Assembly (NCBI RefSeq): GCF_002251295.1
Contig: NZ_NPJA01000024.1
Coordinates: 1 to 64,000 of the forward strand
From: Prevotella sp. P5-50
GTDB lineage: Bacteria > Bacteroidota > Bacteroidia > Bacteroidales > Bacteroidaceae
Direction: 5' to 3'
DNA: 64,000 bases
The notes under the pieces were generated by a model that saw only the letters and a program-made list of their open reading frames with translations, was not told where the DNA came from and ran no database searches. The position numbers and the translations under genes were made by a program. Positions within the stretch are counted from its first letter, which is position 1, and each line of letters starts with the position of its first letter. Shown here piece after piece: positions 53,551-62,250 of the stretch.

Positions 53551-55119
53551 TCAGCAAACACCCAAATATTTAGCACACATTTCGGCACAACGTTCTCCAT
53601 CGACGCCTGCTGAAACAATTCCTCCCGCATAGCCTGCGCCCTCACCACAAGGAAAAAGGCCTCTAATGCGAACGTGCATTAAAGTGTCACGGTCGCGTAC
53701 AATACGTACTGGCGAAGAGGTACGAGTTTCAACGCCTATCATCAATGCTTCGTTGGTTAAAAAGCCATGTGATGACTTTCCAAACTGTAAAAATCCTGCT
53801 TTTAACCGATTGCTTACAGCTGGTGGCAACCAAAAGTGAAGCGGTGAAGATATGAGCCCTGGTGCATACGATGACCGCGGTAGGTCGGCACTGAGTCTAC
53901 CATTTACGAAATCTGCCATACGTTGTGCTGGAGCGGTTTGTTTCCTATTGCCTTGCAACCAACAGTCATACTCCATCTGTTGTTGGAAACGCATCATGCA
54001 AAGTGGATCATCTCCTTCCACGTCTTCTGGTCTGATTTCTACTACCATACCGCTATTACTCCATTGTCCACCTCGGTTGCTAGGTGACATTCCGTTAACA
54101 ACAATCTGTTGCTGATCTGTTGCGGCAGGTATTACGAAACCTCCCGGACACATACAAAACGAATATACACCACGTCCTTCAACCTGCGTCACAAAAGAAT
54201 ATTCTGCGGCAGGAAGATAACGTCCACGTCCCTGTTTAGAATGATACTGAATTTGGTCTATCAGAGCAGAAGGATGCTCCAGGCGCACACCAACAGCAAT
54301 TCCTTTGGCTTCCAACTCAATATGCGCATCTGCGAGATAACGATAGACATCACGTGCAGAATGTCCTGTTGCGAGAATCACGGGGCCCTTGAAAACTTGC
54401 TGTTCTCCTGTGGGTAAATAGACAGCCTCTACACCTACCACCACATCGTCTTTCAACATGAGTCGTGTCATCTTCGTTTGAAAATGCACTTCACCTCCAC
54501 ATTGTAAAATGGTGTGGCGCATATTTTCTATCACACGTGGCAACTTATCGGTACCAATATGAGGATGTGCGTCTGCCAATATAGCGGTTGAAGCACCATG
54601 CTGACAGAACACATTGAGTATTTTGGTAGTGTTTCCTCTTTTTTTGCTACGTGTATAGAGTTTTCCATCTGAATAGGCACCTGCCCCACCTTCTCCGTAG
54701 CAATAGTTGCTTTCGCCATCAACACGTTGATTTTTGGTTATCAACGAAAGATCACGCTTTCTTTCGCGAACATCCTTACCGCGTTCCAACACGATAGGAC
54801 GAAGTCCGAGCTCCACAAGGCGTAAAGCGGAAAAAAGTCCGCCAGGCCCCTCGCCTACTACCACAACGGCAGGTTTGTCTGACACATCGCCATAAATTGT
54901 CTGTTCGTAGGCCTCGTCTGTGGGCAGTTCGTTGATGTATAATCGCACCTTGAGGTTTACCACCACCCTACGTTGTCTTGCGTCAATACTCCGCCGCAAG
55001 ACACGTACACTTTTCACCGTACGTCTGTCAAAGCCGTACTCATCTGCCAAAAACGCCACAAGATTCTGTTCGCAGGCAGCCACTTGCGGTATTACTCTAA
55101 CGTCGTATTCTCGGATCAT
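53551..55119 (-). CDS. FAD-dependent oxidoreductase, HI0933/COG2509-like
   Basis: 522 aa. A helical N-terminal domain (RVLRRSIDARQRRVVVNLKV) precedes a Rossmann fold VVVVGEGPGGLFSALRLVEL with PIVLERGKDV. GEGGAGAYSDGKLYTRSKKR is a hallmark of this group; ATGHSARDVYRYL and GVRLEHP follow, and it ends LFPCGEGAGYAGGIVSAGVDG, the FAD-contact C-terminus. The physiological substrate is unknown. The start overlaps the YkvA gene (ATGA). Confidence 0.9.
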   Translation of the reverse strand: MIREYDVRVIPQVAACEQNLVAFLADEYGFDRRTVKSVRVLRRSIDARQRRVVVNLKVRLYINELPTDEAYEQTIYGDVSDKPAVVVVGEGPGGLFSALRLVELGLRPIVLERGKDVRERKRDLSLITKNQRVDGESNYCYGEGGAGAYSDGKLYTRSKKRGNTTKILNVFCQHGASTAILADAHPHIGTDKLPRVIENMRHTILQCGGEVHFQTKMTRLMLKDDVVVGVEAVYLPTGEQQVFKGPVILATGHSARDVYRYLADAHIELEAKGIAVGVRLEHPSALIDQIQYHSKQGRGRYLPAAEYSFVTQVEGRGVYSFCMCPGGFVIPAATDQQQIVVNGMSPSNRGGQWSNSGMVVEIRPEDVEGDDPLCMMRFQQQMEYDCWLQGNRKQTAPAQRMADFVNGRLSADLPRSSYAPGLISSPLHFWLPPAVSNRLKAGFLQFGKSSHGFLTNEALMIGVETRTSSPVRIVRDRDTLMHVRIRGLFPCGEGAGYAGGIVSAGVDGERCAEMCAKYLGVC

Positions 55120-55508
55120 TCTGACTTACCGAAGAGATCGTTTGCTTCTTCTATTTCGTCCTCGTCAAACCATTTGCTTAAGCGTTGTTTTGCTTTTTCC
55201 TGTATTTCAGGTGCCACATCGCCCCATACTTTTTTCAGTACATAGAGCAATACTGCAAGGTCATCGGTCAATCCCACAATGGGAATTGCATCAGGAATAA
55301 CATCCAAGGGACTAATCATATATCCCAGCGCTCCAATAATCAGCGCTTTATTGGCTGTACTTACTTTGTCGCTTTGTAACGTATAGTACAGGATAAGGGC
55401 CGCATAGACCAACTTCGCACCGGCACGTTTAGCGATGCGTGAAATCTTTTCAACGAAGTCTGACTGAGAGAACTTGTTGGCATAAGTCATGAAATCAGGT
55501 AATTCCAT
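55116..55508 (-). CDS. YkvA family (DUF1232) membrane protein
   Basis: 130 aa. Begins with charged helices, then LVYAALILYYTLQSD, LIIGALGYMISPLDVIPDAI and VGLTDDLAVLLYVLKKVW, the classic DUF1232 core, which inserts in the membrane. The C-terminus is acidic (DEDEIEEANDLF). Its stop overlaps the FAD oxidoreductase start, so the two are coupled. Function unknown across the family. Confidence 0.9.
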   Translation of the reverse strand: MELPDFMTYANKFSQSDFVEKISRIAKRAGAKLVYAALILYYTLQSDKVSTANKALIIGALGYMISPLDVIPDAIPIVGLTDDLAVLLYVLKKVWGDVAPEIQEKAKQRLSKWFDEDEIEEANDLFGKSE

Positions 55509-55535
55509 ATTTTTCAGTTTTAAATTTGTTTTATA

Positions 55536-56384
55536 CTATTTTATTCTAATAACGCGAATTCCAAGAAATGATGGATGCTTCTTCATATACTGAGCAAGTG
55601 TCATAGGTTCGAGCACCACTTTTTTATGTATCATAGACGCATTGAGTAAATGCAATCCATCACTCTTCCATTCTGCAAATCCGACATGTGAAATATCGAG
55701 CCCTTTCTTATTGGTTACAATAGCTAAAATATCGCCATCATGTATCGTCTGTCGAAGAATCTTGCTATTTGTAATCTGTTTATTGGGAATATAACTGAAT
55801 GTCTGTCCTGTAAGTTTCCGTTCTTGTGCAGCTATCACTTTGACATCCTTAGGATTGTTCTTCAAGGCCACATAGGATAGCGGATGAGCACTCATATAGC
55901 CTACACGGACGTTTTGTACCGCAGTAAATGGGGTATTGTTGCTTTGAATTTCCTTAACCCATCCGGCTTTTCCATTAGACAGTATCCAGTCTGTAAAATA
56001 ATGCAATCTGGACGTATATCCATTGATTTTGTGATGATGGTAACGTAATTTTTCCAACATGCTACAATAAGCATCGAACGAGGTTTGCTTGTTTTTTGCA
56101 CAGATGGTAAGTGCGGTCACCGTTTCCACAAGGGTGGTACAGTCAAGCTGTCGGGTATTAACCACAAGTCGTTCTGTCGGTTGACCTTCAAGTGTATGAG
56201 CCACATAAGGCCGTCCTATCAATTGATGGGCAAAGAATAGCGGCGTCTTGTTCTTATGATTATCAACCGCCTTTTGCAGCATAGTCACAATTTTTACACT
56301 ATCCACCTTTTGATAAACACAACGTTGTGCGTGAATTTGCAGCGAAATGCCCATAATGAGCATCAGAATATATTTTTTCATCAC
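55536..56384 (-). CDS. DUF1460 domain protein (amidase-like), exported
   Basis: 282 aa with a signal peptide (YILMLIMGISLQIHAQ). FFAHQLIGRPYVAHTLEG, RQLDCTTLVETVTAL (a Cys in the usual NlpC/P60-like position), RLHYFTDWI and GLDISHVGFAEWKSDGLHLL (the His) match DUF1460, predicted cell-wall amidases with a papain-like triad. Periplasmic peptidoglycan-related hydrolysis is likely. The stop of the DUF4421 gene and this start overlap by ATGA. Confidence 0.88.
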   Translation of the reverse strand: MMKKYILMLIMGISLQIHAQRCVYQKVDSVKIVTMLQKAVDNHKNKTPLFFAHQLIGRPYVAHTLEGQPTERLVVNTRQLDCTTLVETVTALTICAKNKQTSFDAYCSMLEKLRYHHHKINGYTSRLHYFTDWILSNGKAGWVKEIQSNNTPFTAVQNVRVGYMSAHPLSYVALKNNPKDVKVIAAQERKLTGQTFSYIPNKQITNSKILRQTIHDGDILAIVTNKKGLDISHVGFAEWKSDGLHLLNASMIHKKVVLEPMTLAQYMKKHPSFLGIRVIRIK

Positions 56385-57553
56385 TGTTTTCTGTTTTTAT
56401 ATCTTCCACGTTTACCGAAATTATAACCTACATAGGCATTTACTGTACCATATATATTACTTGCGGAAAAACGAGATTTCTTATAGTTGTTCCAATAGAC
56501 GATAGCACTCAGTCCTGCAAAAAAACGGGTATTATTGAAGACAAGCCCGAATCGTCCTATTCCATCAATATTAACATTGTTTATATCAAATCCATGTGCT
56601 GCAGGTTCTTTCATTTCTCCCTTCGTTTTTTTATAGGCAAGAGCCAACGATGTACTGGCGCAGAACAGAAAATTAGGTGCAAAAACCCAATTATAAGCAT
56701 AGCCCACGGAAGCATTATAGTTGTAGTATTTCACTTTATTGAACATTAGTGCACTATCGAGTTGTTCACCATGCATTCCTTCGTTTTTATCTATAAGATC
56801 TTGTAACCGTTCATGGTCAAACGAAAGACTATTGTGCGAATATCCTATACCAGCCATCCATGAACCACAACTGATTTTCTGACATGTACTTTGTGCAAAA
56901 GCAGCAGGATAAGAGAAACGTTGGTGGTTGAAAATATAATAGAGATTGAAACCTGTAGTTCCAACCTTGAGTCCATCAAATGAGTGGCCTTTCAACAGCT
57001 GCTCAGAGCTTTTGTCAGATAGTCTCACCCTACTTATTTTGTAATCGCTTCCTGTCTTACGATAAAAAATGTCAAGACCGACCTGAGCAGCATAGATACT
57101 AAAATCCCAACCTTGTTTGGCTTTTTCTTGGTTGAATCCAAAGTGCTTTACATCGAAAGTATAACCAAGAAATACCCACCTCCATCCAAAATACGGTCCG
57201 ATTTTTACGGTCGGATTCGGAGAAAATGTCAAAGACTGCCCATTCTTCTCTGACGTACGTAATTGATAGATGTCGTAACTTTGGGTAGCTTGTAGCATAA
57301 CTGCCCAGTTATAATGTTGCGGTTCTACATAATTTGTATCAATATAACTGAATCCGCGTATAGTACGCCGCAACCAACTCAATTTGCGCTTGGGAGGTAC
57401 AGAAACTTCCGTTGGTACTTTTTGTGTATCAGTTTCCGCTTTTACAGGATAGTTAACAGACGGCAGAACTTGAGTAGCATGGCCTTTCATCGTCGTAGCC
57501 AATGCCAACACAAGAACAATCAATACCATTCTTAAGTATTCCACCGTCATCAT
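56381..57553 (-). CDS. DUF4421 family outer-membrane protein
   Basis: About 390 aa from MMTVEYLRMVLI. A longer frame opens at 57637 but overlaps the Gfo/Idh gene, and the ATG at 57553 lies 8 bases after that gene's stop, so the shorter start is preferred. The signal peptide is followed by a mature barrel-like sequence with IDTNYVEPQHYNWAVMLQAT, GPYFGWRWVFLGYTFDV and alternating strands to the end. DUF4421 proteins are Bacteroidetes outer-membrane proteins with no known ligand. Confidence 0.85.
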   Translation of the reverse strand: MMTVEYLRMVLIVLVLALATTMKGHATQVLPSVNYPVKAETDTQKVPTEVSVPPKRKLSWLRRTIRGFSYIDTNYVEPQHYNWAVMLQATQSYDIYQLRTSEKNGQSLTFSPNPTVKIGPYFGWRWVFLGYTFDVKHFGFNQEKAKQGWDFSIYAAQVGLDIFYRKTGSDYKISRVRLSDKSSEQLLKGHSFDGLKVGTTGFNLYYIFNHQRFSYPAAFAQSTCQKISCGSWMAGIGYSHNSLSFDHERLQDLIDKNEGMHGEQLDSALMFNKVKYYNYNASVGYAYNWVFAPNFLFCASTSLALAYKKTKGEMKEPAAHGFDINNVNIDGIGRFGLVFNNTRFFAGLSAIVYWNNYKKSRFSASNIYGTVNAYVGYNFGKRGRYKNRKQ

Positions 57554-57560
57554 CTTTTTT

Positions 57561-58547
57561 TTAGAACTTACCAAGAATACGATCGAGCACCCAATTAACT
57601 GGAGTTGCCGATATACTTGTACACTCACAAACGCCAATACCTCTCAAATGTTCTATCACATTCTTAATAATGGGATACTGTACGTATGGGGGATTAGGTA
57701 CGGTAATGTTTTCCTCGCCTTCGCTGGTATGCAGACGAATTGGCTGATAGTCAAATACTGAGAAACTCACCGATCCTTGATCACCAATCAGTTCGATACG
57801 ATCTTCCTGTGCTGACTCATGAGCTACAAAACACCAGGAGCCACTTCCTGGTACTCCGTTTTCAAATTCGAAGCAGGCACTAACGGAATCTTCAACCTCA
57901 TAGAGACCACCTCTGTTAGCCTTAATTCCACGAGCCTCAATAATGGTGCCAAACATATATTGCAACAAATCCAACTGATGAGGAGCCAAATCGTAGAAAT
58001 AGCCACCTCCTGCCACATCGGGCTGCAAGCGCCACGGCATTTTATCTGGTCGGTCATAGTCAAGTGCTCGTGGAGGCACAGCAAAACGCACCTGCACATT
58101 GACAAGACGACCAATACGACCACTATCCACAATTTCCTTCACCTTAAGGAAATAAGGCAGATAACGACGATAATATGCTACAAAACAGGGCACTCCTGTT
58201 TCTTCACTTACTCGATTGATTCGCGCACAATCGTCATATGAGGCAGCCAATGGCTTCTCCACATAAACGGGTTTTCCTGCACGCATGGCCATAATGGCAT
58301 AAGTAGCATGACTCGACGGAGGCGTGGCAACATAGACGGCATTGACATCAGGGTCATCTATGAGCTCTTGAGCATCTGTGTACCATTTGGGTATTCCATG
58401 GCAAACAGCATAGCTTCGTGCACGTTTTTCGGTACGACTCATAACAGCCACTACAGTAGAACCCTCAACCTCAGAAAAGGCAGGTCCACTTTTTTTCTCA
58501 GTTACTTCTCCGCAACCGATAAATCCCCATTTTACGGTCTCTAACAT
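57561..58547 (-). CDS. Gfo/Idh/MocA-family oxidoreductase
   Basis: About 328 aa from the ATG at 58547. A TTG opens the frame earlier at 58574, but that codon lies in the -7 box at 58572-58579, so the ATG after it is the start. Rossmann VKWGFIGCGEVTEKKSGPAF, then AVYVATPPSSHATYAIMAM and VYVEKPLAAS (Lys of the EKP motif), and GGGYFYDLAPHQLDLLQYMF (catalytic His region). NAD(P)-dependent sugar or inositol dehydrogenase type; the substrate cannot be told. Confidence 0.9.
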   Translation of the reverse strand: MLETVKWGFIGCGEVTEKKSGPAFSEVEGSTVVAVMSRTEKRARSYAVCHGIPKWYTDAQELIDDPDVNAVYVATPPSSHATYAIMAMRAGKPVYVEKPLAASYDDCARINRVSEETGVPCFVAYYRRYLPYFLKVKEIVDSGRIGRLVNVQVRFAVPPRALDYDRPDKMPWRLQPDVAGGGYFYDLAPHQLDLLQYMFGTIIEARGIKANRGGLYEVEDSVSACFEFENGVPGSGSWCFVAHESAQEDRIELIGDQGSVSFSVFDYQPIRLHTSEGEENITVPNPPYVQYPIIKNVIEHLRGIGVCECTSISATPVNWVLDRILGKF

Positions 58548-58571
58548 GCGTATAGTTTCTTTAATTTCATG

Positions 58572-58579
58572 CAAAGTTA
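58572..58579 (-). promoter_or_regulatory. -7 box of Gfo/Idh-DUF4421-DUF1460 operon
   Basis: TAACTTTG on the minus strand, 24 bases before the chosen ATG. Divergent from the plus-strand box at 58634. Confidence 0.6.
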
Positions 58580-58633
58580 GAAAAAATCTCTTAATTCTTT
58601 GCAGTCTTCACCTATTTTTTAAATATAATTGAC

Positions 58634-58641
58634 TACCTTTG
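58634..58641 (+). promoter_or_regulatory. -7 box of the 326-aa membrane protein
   Basis: TACCTTTG, 27 bases before the ATG at 58669. Confidence 0.6.
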
Positions 58642-58668
58642 GCTTCGATTTCTAAAATTAAAGATTAA

Positions 58669-59649
58669 ATGAATAGTAAAGAGCAAATCGACGAGCTGAT
58701 GAAACCGCGCAGCTACAGAGCAGTTGTTTCTTCTGGATTCCGTTTCTATACAGCACATTTTCGCACTGTATTTAAGTCTTCATGGCTGATGGCATTAGCC
58801 TACTCACTTTTGGTCGGTCTTACAGGATTGGTTGCTGCGGTACAAATGCCCAAGGTCGTTATGAAACTGATAACTTTAACACAACACGGTGCAGACAGTA
58901 CTGCACTTATTGACTCACAGAAGAGTTATTTTATCACTGGTGGACTTCTCGTGGTCTTTGTGATTGTATGTATGCTATTACTCGCAGTTACCATAGGGTG
59001 TGTGTTGACACGTCTTAAAGAGCACAAAGAAAACCATACATTAGTGTTGCCTACAAGTTGGTGGAATCCCAATTTTCTATTAGCGTGGCGAACCGTTAAA
59101 GGCGGTATTTTCACTTCCTTACTAACGATAATACCCATTGCATTATTGGCAGGCGGTACCATCGCATATTCCATAGCCTCACCTCAATCTTTCGCTACTC
59201 ATTCTACTACCGTGTGTGTGGCAGTAGTTATTCTTTCCCTCTTGATTATTGCCTTCGGACTACCCATTGTTCCTACCCTGATACATTATATATTTAGTGA
59301 ACGCACTCCTTTCCTACAGACCTTGCGTGCCAACTACAAAGGGGGACTCCGTTTTTGGGGTGGTCTTTTCGCTATCGTAATCATAGATGTTCTATGGGCC
59401 ATCATCGTTGATCTCATCATCTGCCTTCCTGCCAAAATCCTGTTTATGGCCAACCTCTCGGCACAGACAGGCCAACTTTATGGTGACCCATTGTCCATGC
59501 CTGCCTATATGCCAATGCTTACCTTTGTGACATTTACCATCTGTGGATTTTTCCAGTTTTTCGCCACTCTTCCGGCTCTATTCCACAGTTATTATGCTTA
59601 TGGCGCCATCGTTTCTCGTGAACAAGAGCGTTTTCGGCAAGCCAAATGA
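58669..59649 (+). CDS. Hypothetical polytopic membrane protein, 326 aa
   Basis: About six transmembrane helices: near 42-62 (MALAYSLLVGLTGLVAAVQ), 88-112, 144-168, 180-205, 225-255 and 285-310. A charged N-terminus (MNSKEQIDELMKPRSYRAVV) and a basic tail (SREQERFRQAK). No family named with confidence. Its last codons lie in the first copy of the 62-bp repeat, so the present C-terminus may have been shaped by the duplication. Confidence 0.75.
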   Translation: MNSKEQIDELMKPRSYRAVVSSGFRFYTAHFRTVFKSSWLMALAYSLLVGLTGLVAAVQMPKVVMKLITLTQHGADSTALIDSQKSYFITGGLLVVFVIVCMLLLAVTIGCVLTRLKEHKENHTLVLPTSWWNPNFLLAWRTVKGGIFTSLLTIIPIALLAGGTIAYSIASPQSFATHSTTVCVAVVILSLLIIAFGLPIVPTLIHYIFSERTPFLQTLRANYKGGLRFWGGLFAIVIIDVLWAIIVDLIICLPAKILFMANLSAQTGQLYGDPLSMPAYMPMLTFVTFTICGFFQFFATLPALFHSYYAYGAIVSREQERFRQAK

Positions 59650-59769
59650 GCAGAAGTAAAGCTCGCTTTAAATCTGCCATGGCGAGAAAACGAAGGATGA
59701 AATCCAACGTTTTCGGCAAGCCAAATGAGCAGAAGTAAAGCTCGCTTTAAATCTGCCATGGCGAGAAAA
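59629..59769. repeat. 62-bp direct duplication, period 79
   Basis: 59629-59690 and 59708-59769 are identical. The first copy carries the end of the membrane-protein gene (QAK and stop); the second lies in the space before hisB. Each copy ends in ATGGCGAGAAAA, and short frames from these ATGs (MARKRRMKSNVFGK and MARKDVMNGTSEYN) do not look like known proteins. Confidence 0.95.
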
Positions 59770-59844
59770 GACGTCATGAATGGAACATCAGAATACAATA
59801 AAAATCATACACTTGATATATTTTCACAAACCCCATAAATTAAC

Positions 59845-60903
59845 ATGAAAAGAATACTCTTCATAGACCGGGACGGAACCATAATCAAAGAACCCGAGGA
59901 CGAACAAATTGATGCTTTTGAGAAACTGCAATTCGTAGAGGGCGCCATCGGCAACCTTGCTTTTCTCAGGCAACACACCGACTATGAGCTTGTCATGGTG
60001 AGCAATCAGGACGGATTAGGAACCGATTCATTTCCTGAAGAAACATTTTGGCCTGTTCATAATTTCATACTTCAAACGCTGAAGGGCGAAGGTGTTGAAT
60101 TTGATGATATACTCATCGACCGCCATTTTCCAAACGACAATGCGCCCACGCGTAAACCCGCTACTGGTCTGGTGGAGAAATACATGAACAACCCCGACTA
60201 CGACATGGCTCACAGCTATGTGATTGGCGACCGAGATACTGATAGACAATTTGCAGAAAATATTGGTTGCCAATTTGCTCAAATCGGCAACTGGAATGAG
60301 GTTACAGAACGCATCTTTGCTGGTGACCGTACTGCCGAGGTTCGACGCACCACCAAAGAAACTGATATTTACGTTCGTTTGAATATTGATGGTACGGGGC
60401 AATGTGACATACATACTGGATTAGGGTTCTTCGACCACATGCTTGAACAGATTGGCAAACACGGTATGATGGACTTGACCATCCACACCAAAGGCGACCT
60501 TCACGTCGATGAGCACCACACCATAGAGGACACCGCTTTGGCGCTGGGCGCTTGCCTGCATCAGGCTTTAGGATCCAAACGAGGCATTGAGCGTTATGGT
60601 TACGCATTGCCCATGGACGATTGTCAATGCTCAGTATGTTTAGATTTCGGTGGACGCCCATGGTTGGTATGGGATGCAGAATTTCATCGTGAACGCATTG
60701 GCGAAATGCCAACAGAGATGTTTCTGCATTTCTTCAAGAGTCTGAGTGATGCGGCTGCCATGAACCTCAACATCCGTGCTGAAGGTCAAAACGAGCACCA
60801 TAAAATTGAAGGCATCTTCAAGGCCCTTGCACGTGCTTTGCGCATGGCCGTCAAACGCGATATCTTCCATTACCAACTACCCAGCACCAAAGGAATGCTT
60901 TAA
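59845..60903 (+). CDS. hisB: HisB: histidinol-phosphatase / imidazoleglycerol-phosphate dehydratase
   Basis: 352 aa bifunctional enzyme. The N-terminal HAD phosphatase (about 1-160) has [15 protein letters not shown] with the DxDGT nucleophile, [14 protein letters not shown], and [17 protein letters not shown]. The C-terminal IGP dehydratase has [38 protein letters not shown] and [18 protein letters not shown], the manganese-binding histidine clusters. Catalyses histidine steps 6 and 8. The rest of the his operon is not beside it; it ends in a long hairpin. Confidence 0.95.
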   Translation: MKRILFIDRDGTIIKEPEDEQIDAFEKLQFVEGAIGNLAFLRQHTDYELVMVSNQDGLGTDSFPEETFWPVHNFILQTLKGEGVEFDDILIDRHFPNDNAPTRKPATGLVEKYMNNPDYDMAHSYVIGDRDTDRQFAENIGCQFAQIGNWNEVTERIFAGDRTAEVRRTTKETDIYVRLNIDGTGQCDIHTGLGFFDHMLEQIGKHGMMDLTIHTKGDLHVDEHHTIEDTALALGACLHQALGSKRGIERYGYALPMDDCQCSVCLDFGGRPWLVWDAEFHRERIGEMPTEMFLHFFKSLSDAAAMNLNIRAEGQNEHHKIEGIFKALARALRMAVKRDIFHYQLPSTKGML

Positions 60904-60957
60904 GGCTCTCTTTAGTTGGCACGCTTGGTGAAAGCTATATGGCTAACTCGTATAAAA

Positions 60958-61012
60958 AACATAGGTTGCTAACTTATCATGAAAGAGGATACTTAGCAAC
61001 CTATGTTTTTAT
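60958..61012. terminator. Bidirectional terminator hisB / phosphatase-like gene
   Basis: AACATAGGTTGCTAA (about 60958-60972) pairs with TTAGCAACCTATGTT (about 60993-61007), with a 20-base loop and a T run after it. An A run before the left arm lets it serve the converging gene too. Confidence 0.85.
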
Positions 61013-61057
61013 AATGAATTATTTTTTCCGTTTAATAGAGTCGCTTCATCAAGAAGA

Positions 61058-61966
61058 TTATCTGCGACCTTTAAAGACACTGGTAATGGGTTGTCCACGC
61101 CATGCCTGGGGACGTTTTAGATGGAAAATTTCAGCAATAGTGGCAGCCACGTCAAACTGCATCATCACATCTGTAATTTGATATCCCTCCTTAATACCTT
61201 TTCCATAGATAATAAATGGGGTTTCCATTTCTAATAATGTCTTACCGCCATGACCTTTCTCCTTACCGCCATGATCGGAGGTTATAATAAATATGGTATT
61301 TTCAAAGATACCTGCATCTTTTGTGGCTTGAATGATACGACCCACATAGCGGTCGGCTCTTGCAATTGCATCGTAATAGGCTGGTGTGTCATGACCAGAC
61401 TCATGACCAGCATGGTCAATACCGTCATAACAGAATGCTGCAAAATTGGGACGCTTTTCCTTGATATAATCTTCTGCAAGTTCAGTCAGTTTGTCAAGGT
61501 TATTTAAGTAATCAGCCACTACCTCCACCCTACTTATTGCCAAACTATCCACTAAATATTTAATACCATCCCACTCCATCATGCAAGCTGTTTCCGCCTC
61601 AGGATGTTGCTCGTACAAAATAGAATATATAGTAGGGAAGATTCCACGACTATTTACTATTGCCGATGGAATTTCTGGAGTGCGAGATCCCCATTCGGTG
61701 TAGCCGTGTTGTTCTGTACATGCACCATTAAACATAGATGCCCAATTGATGGCAGAGCTTGACTCCAACACACTTCTTTTCTTTAGTGTGTATGCACCGT
61801 GTTCCATCATATTCTTGATATTAGGGATGTCGTGTGCCTTAGGTACACTATAGGCTCCCCACCCATCAAGTCCGATAAGAATTACGTGTTGTTTTTTAAC
61901 TGATTTTGCCATTACGCTACCACCGGTTGCCAGTAGGAGCGCAAGAATGAAGAATAATTGTTTCAT
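61058..61966 (-). CDS. Alkaline-phosphatase-superfamily phosphodiesterase, exported
   Basis: 302 aa from the ATG at 61966. The frame is open from 62116, but a TAACTTTG box at 62003-62010 and a signal peptide beginning MKQLFFILALLLATGGSVMA support the inner start. HVILIGLDGWGAYSVPKAHD has the first metal Asp, SSSAINWASMFNGACTEQHG the nucleophile Ser/Thr region, and FCYDGIDHAGHESGHD plus FIITSDHGGKEKGHGG the metal His/Asp sites. Nucleotide pyrophosphatase/phosphodiesterase type; periplasmic. The substrate is unknown. Confidence 0.9.
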   Translation of the reverse strand: MKQLFFILALLLATGGSVMAKSVKKQHVILIGLDGWGAYSVPKAHDIPNIKNMMEHGAYTLKKRSVLESSSAINWASMFNGACTEQHGYTEWGSRTPEIPSAIVNSRGIFPTIYSILYEQHPEAETACMMEWDGIKYLVDSLAISRVEVVADYLNNLDKLTELAEDYIKEKRPNFAAFCYDGIDHAGHESGHDTPAYYDAIARADRYVGRIIQATKDAGIFENTIFIITSDHGGKEKGHGGKTLLEMETPFIIYGKGIKEGYQITDVMMQFDVAATIAEIFHLKRPQAWRGQPITSVFKGRR

Positions 61967-62002
61967 GTTATTATTTTTGTTATACATTAGTACTTTCAAA
62001 TG

Positions 62003-62010
62003 CAAAGTTA
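62003..62010 (-). promoter_or_regulatory. -7 box of the phosphodiesterase gene
   Basis: TAACTTTG on the minus strand, 36 bases before the chosen ATG. Confidence 0.6.
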
Positions 62011-62185
62011 CAGAATATAATTGGTTCATGAAAATATTCTCGGCATAAAAGCAAAAGAAAAAAAGGCAAAGATAAAAAATACCGATGTATAAATAGCCAA
62101 AGCATACAATGGACATACTGAAATAGGCTCAACGTCAAAGAGAAGTATAACGATTAGAGATAAAAAATCACACATAAAGAAAAAC

Positions 62186-62221
62186 TGCCAACCTCATCCA
62201 ATTACGGAAAGGTTGGCAGCC
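62186..62221 (-). terminator. Terminator of thrS
   Basis: A CTGCCAACCT/AGGTTGGCAG stem with a 15-base loop, followed on the minus strand by TTTTTCTTT, 30 bases after the thrS stop. Confidence 0.88.
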
Positions 62222-62250
62222 TATCTTATGAATAATCAGTGTATTCTATC

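Noticed and set aside
59598-59798. 66-aa minus-strand frame containing a repeated peptide
   Set aside because: It is produced by the 62-bp duplication and lies antisense to a real gene end.
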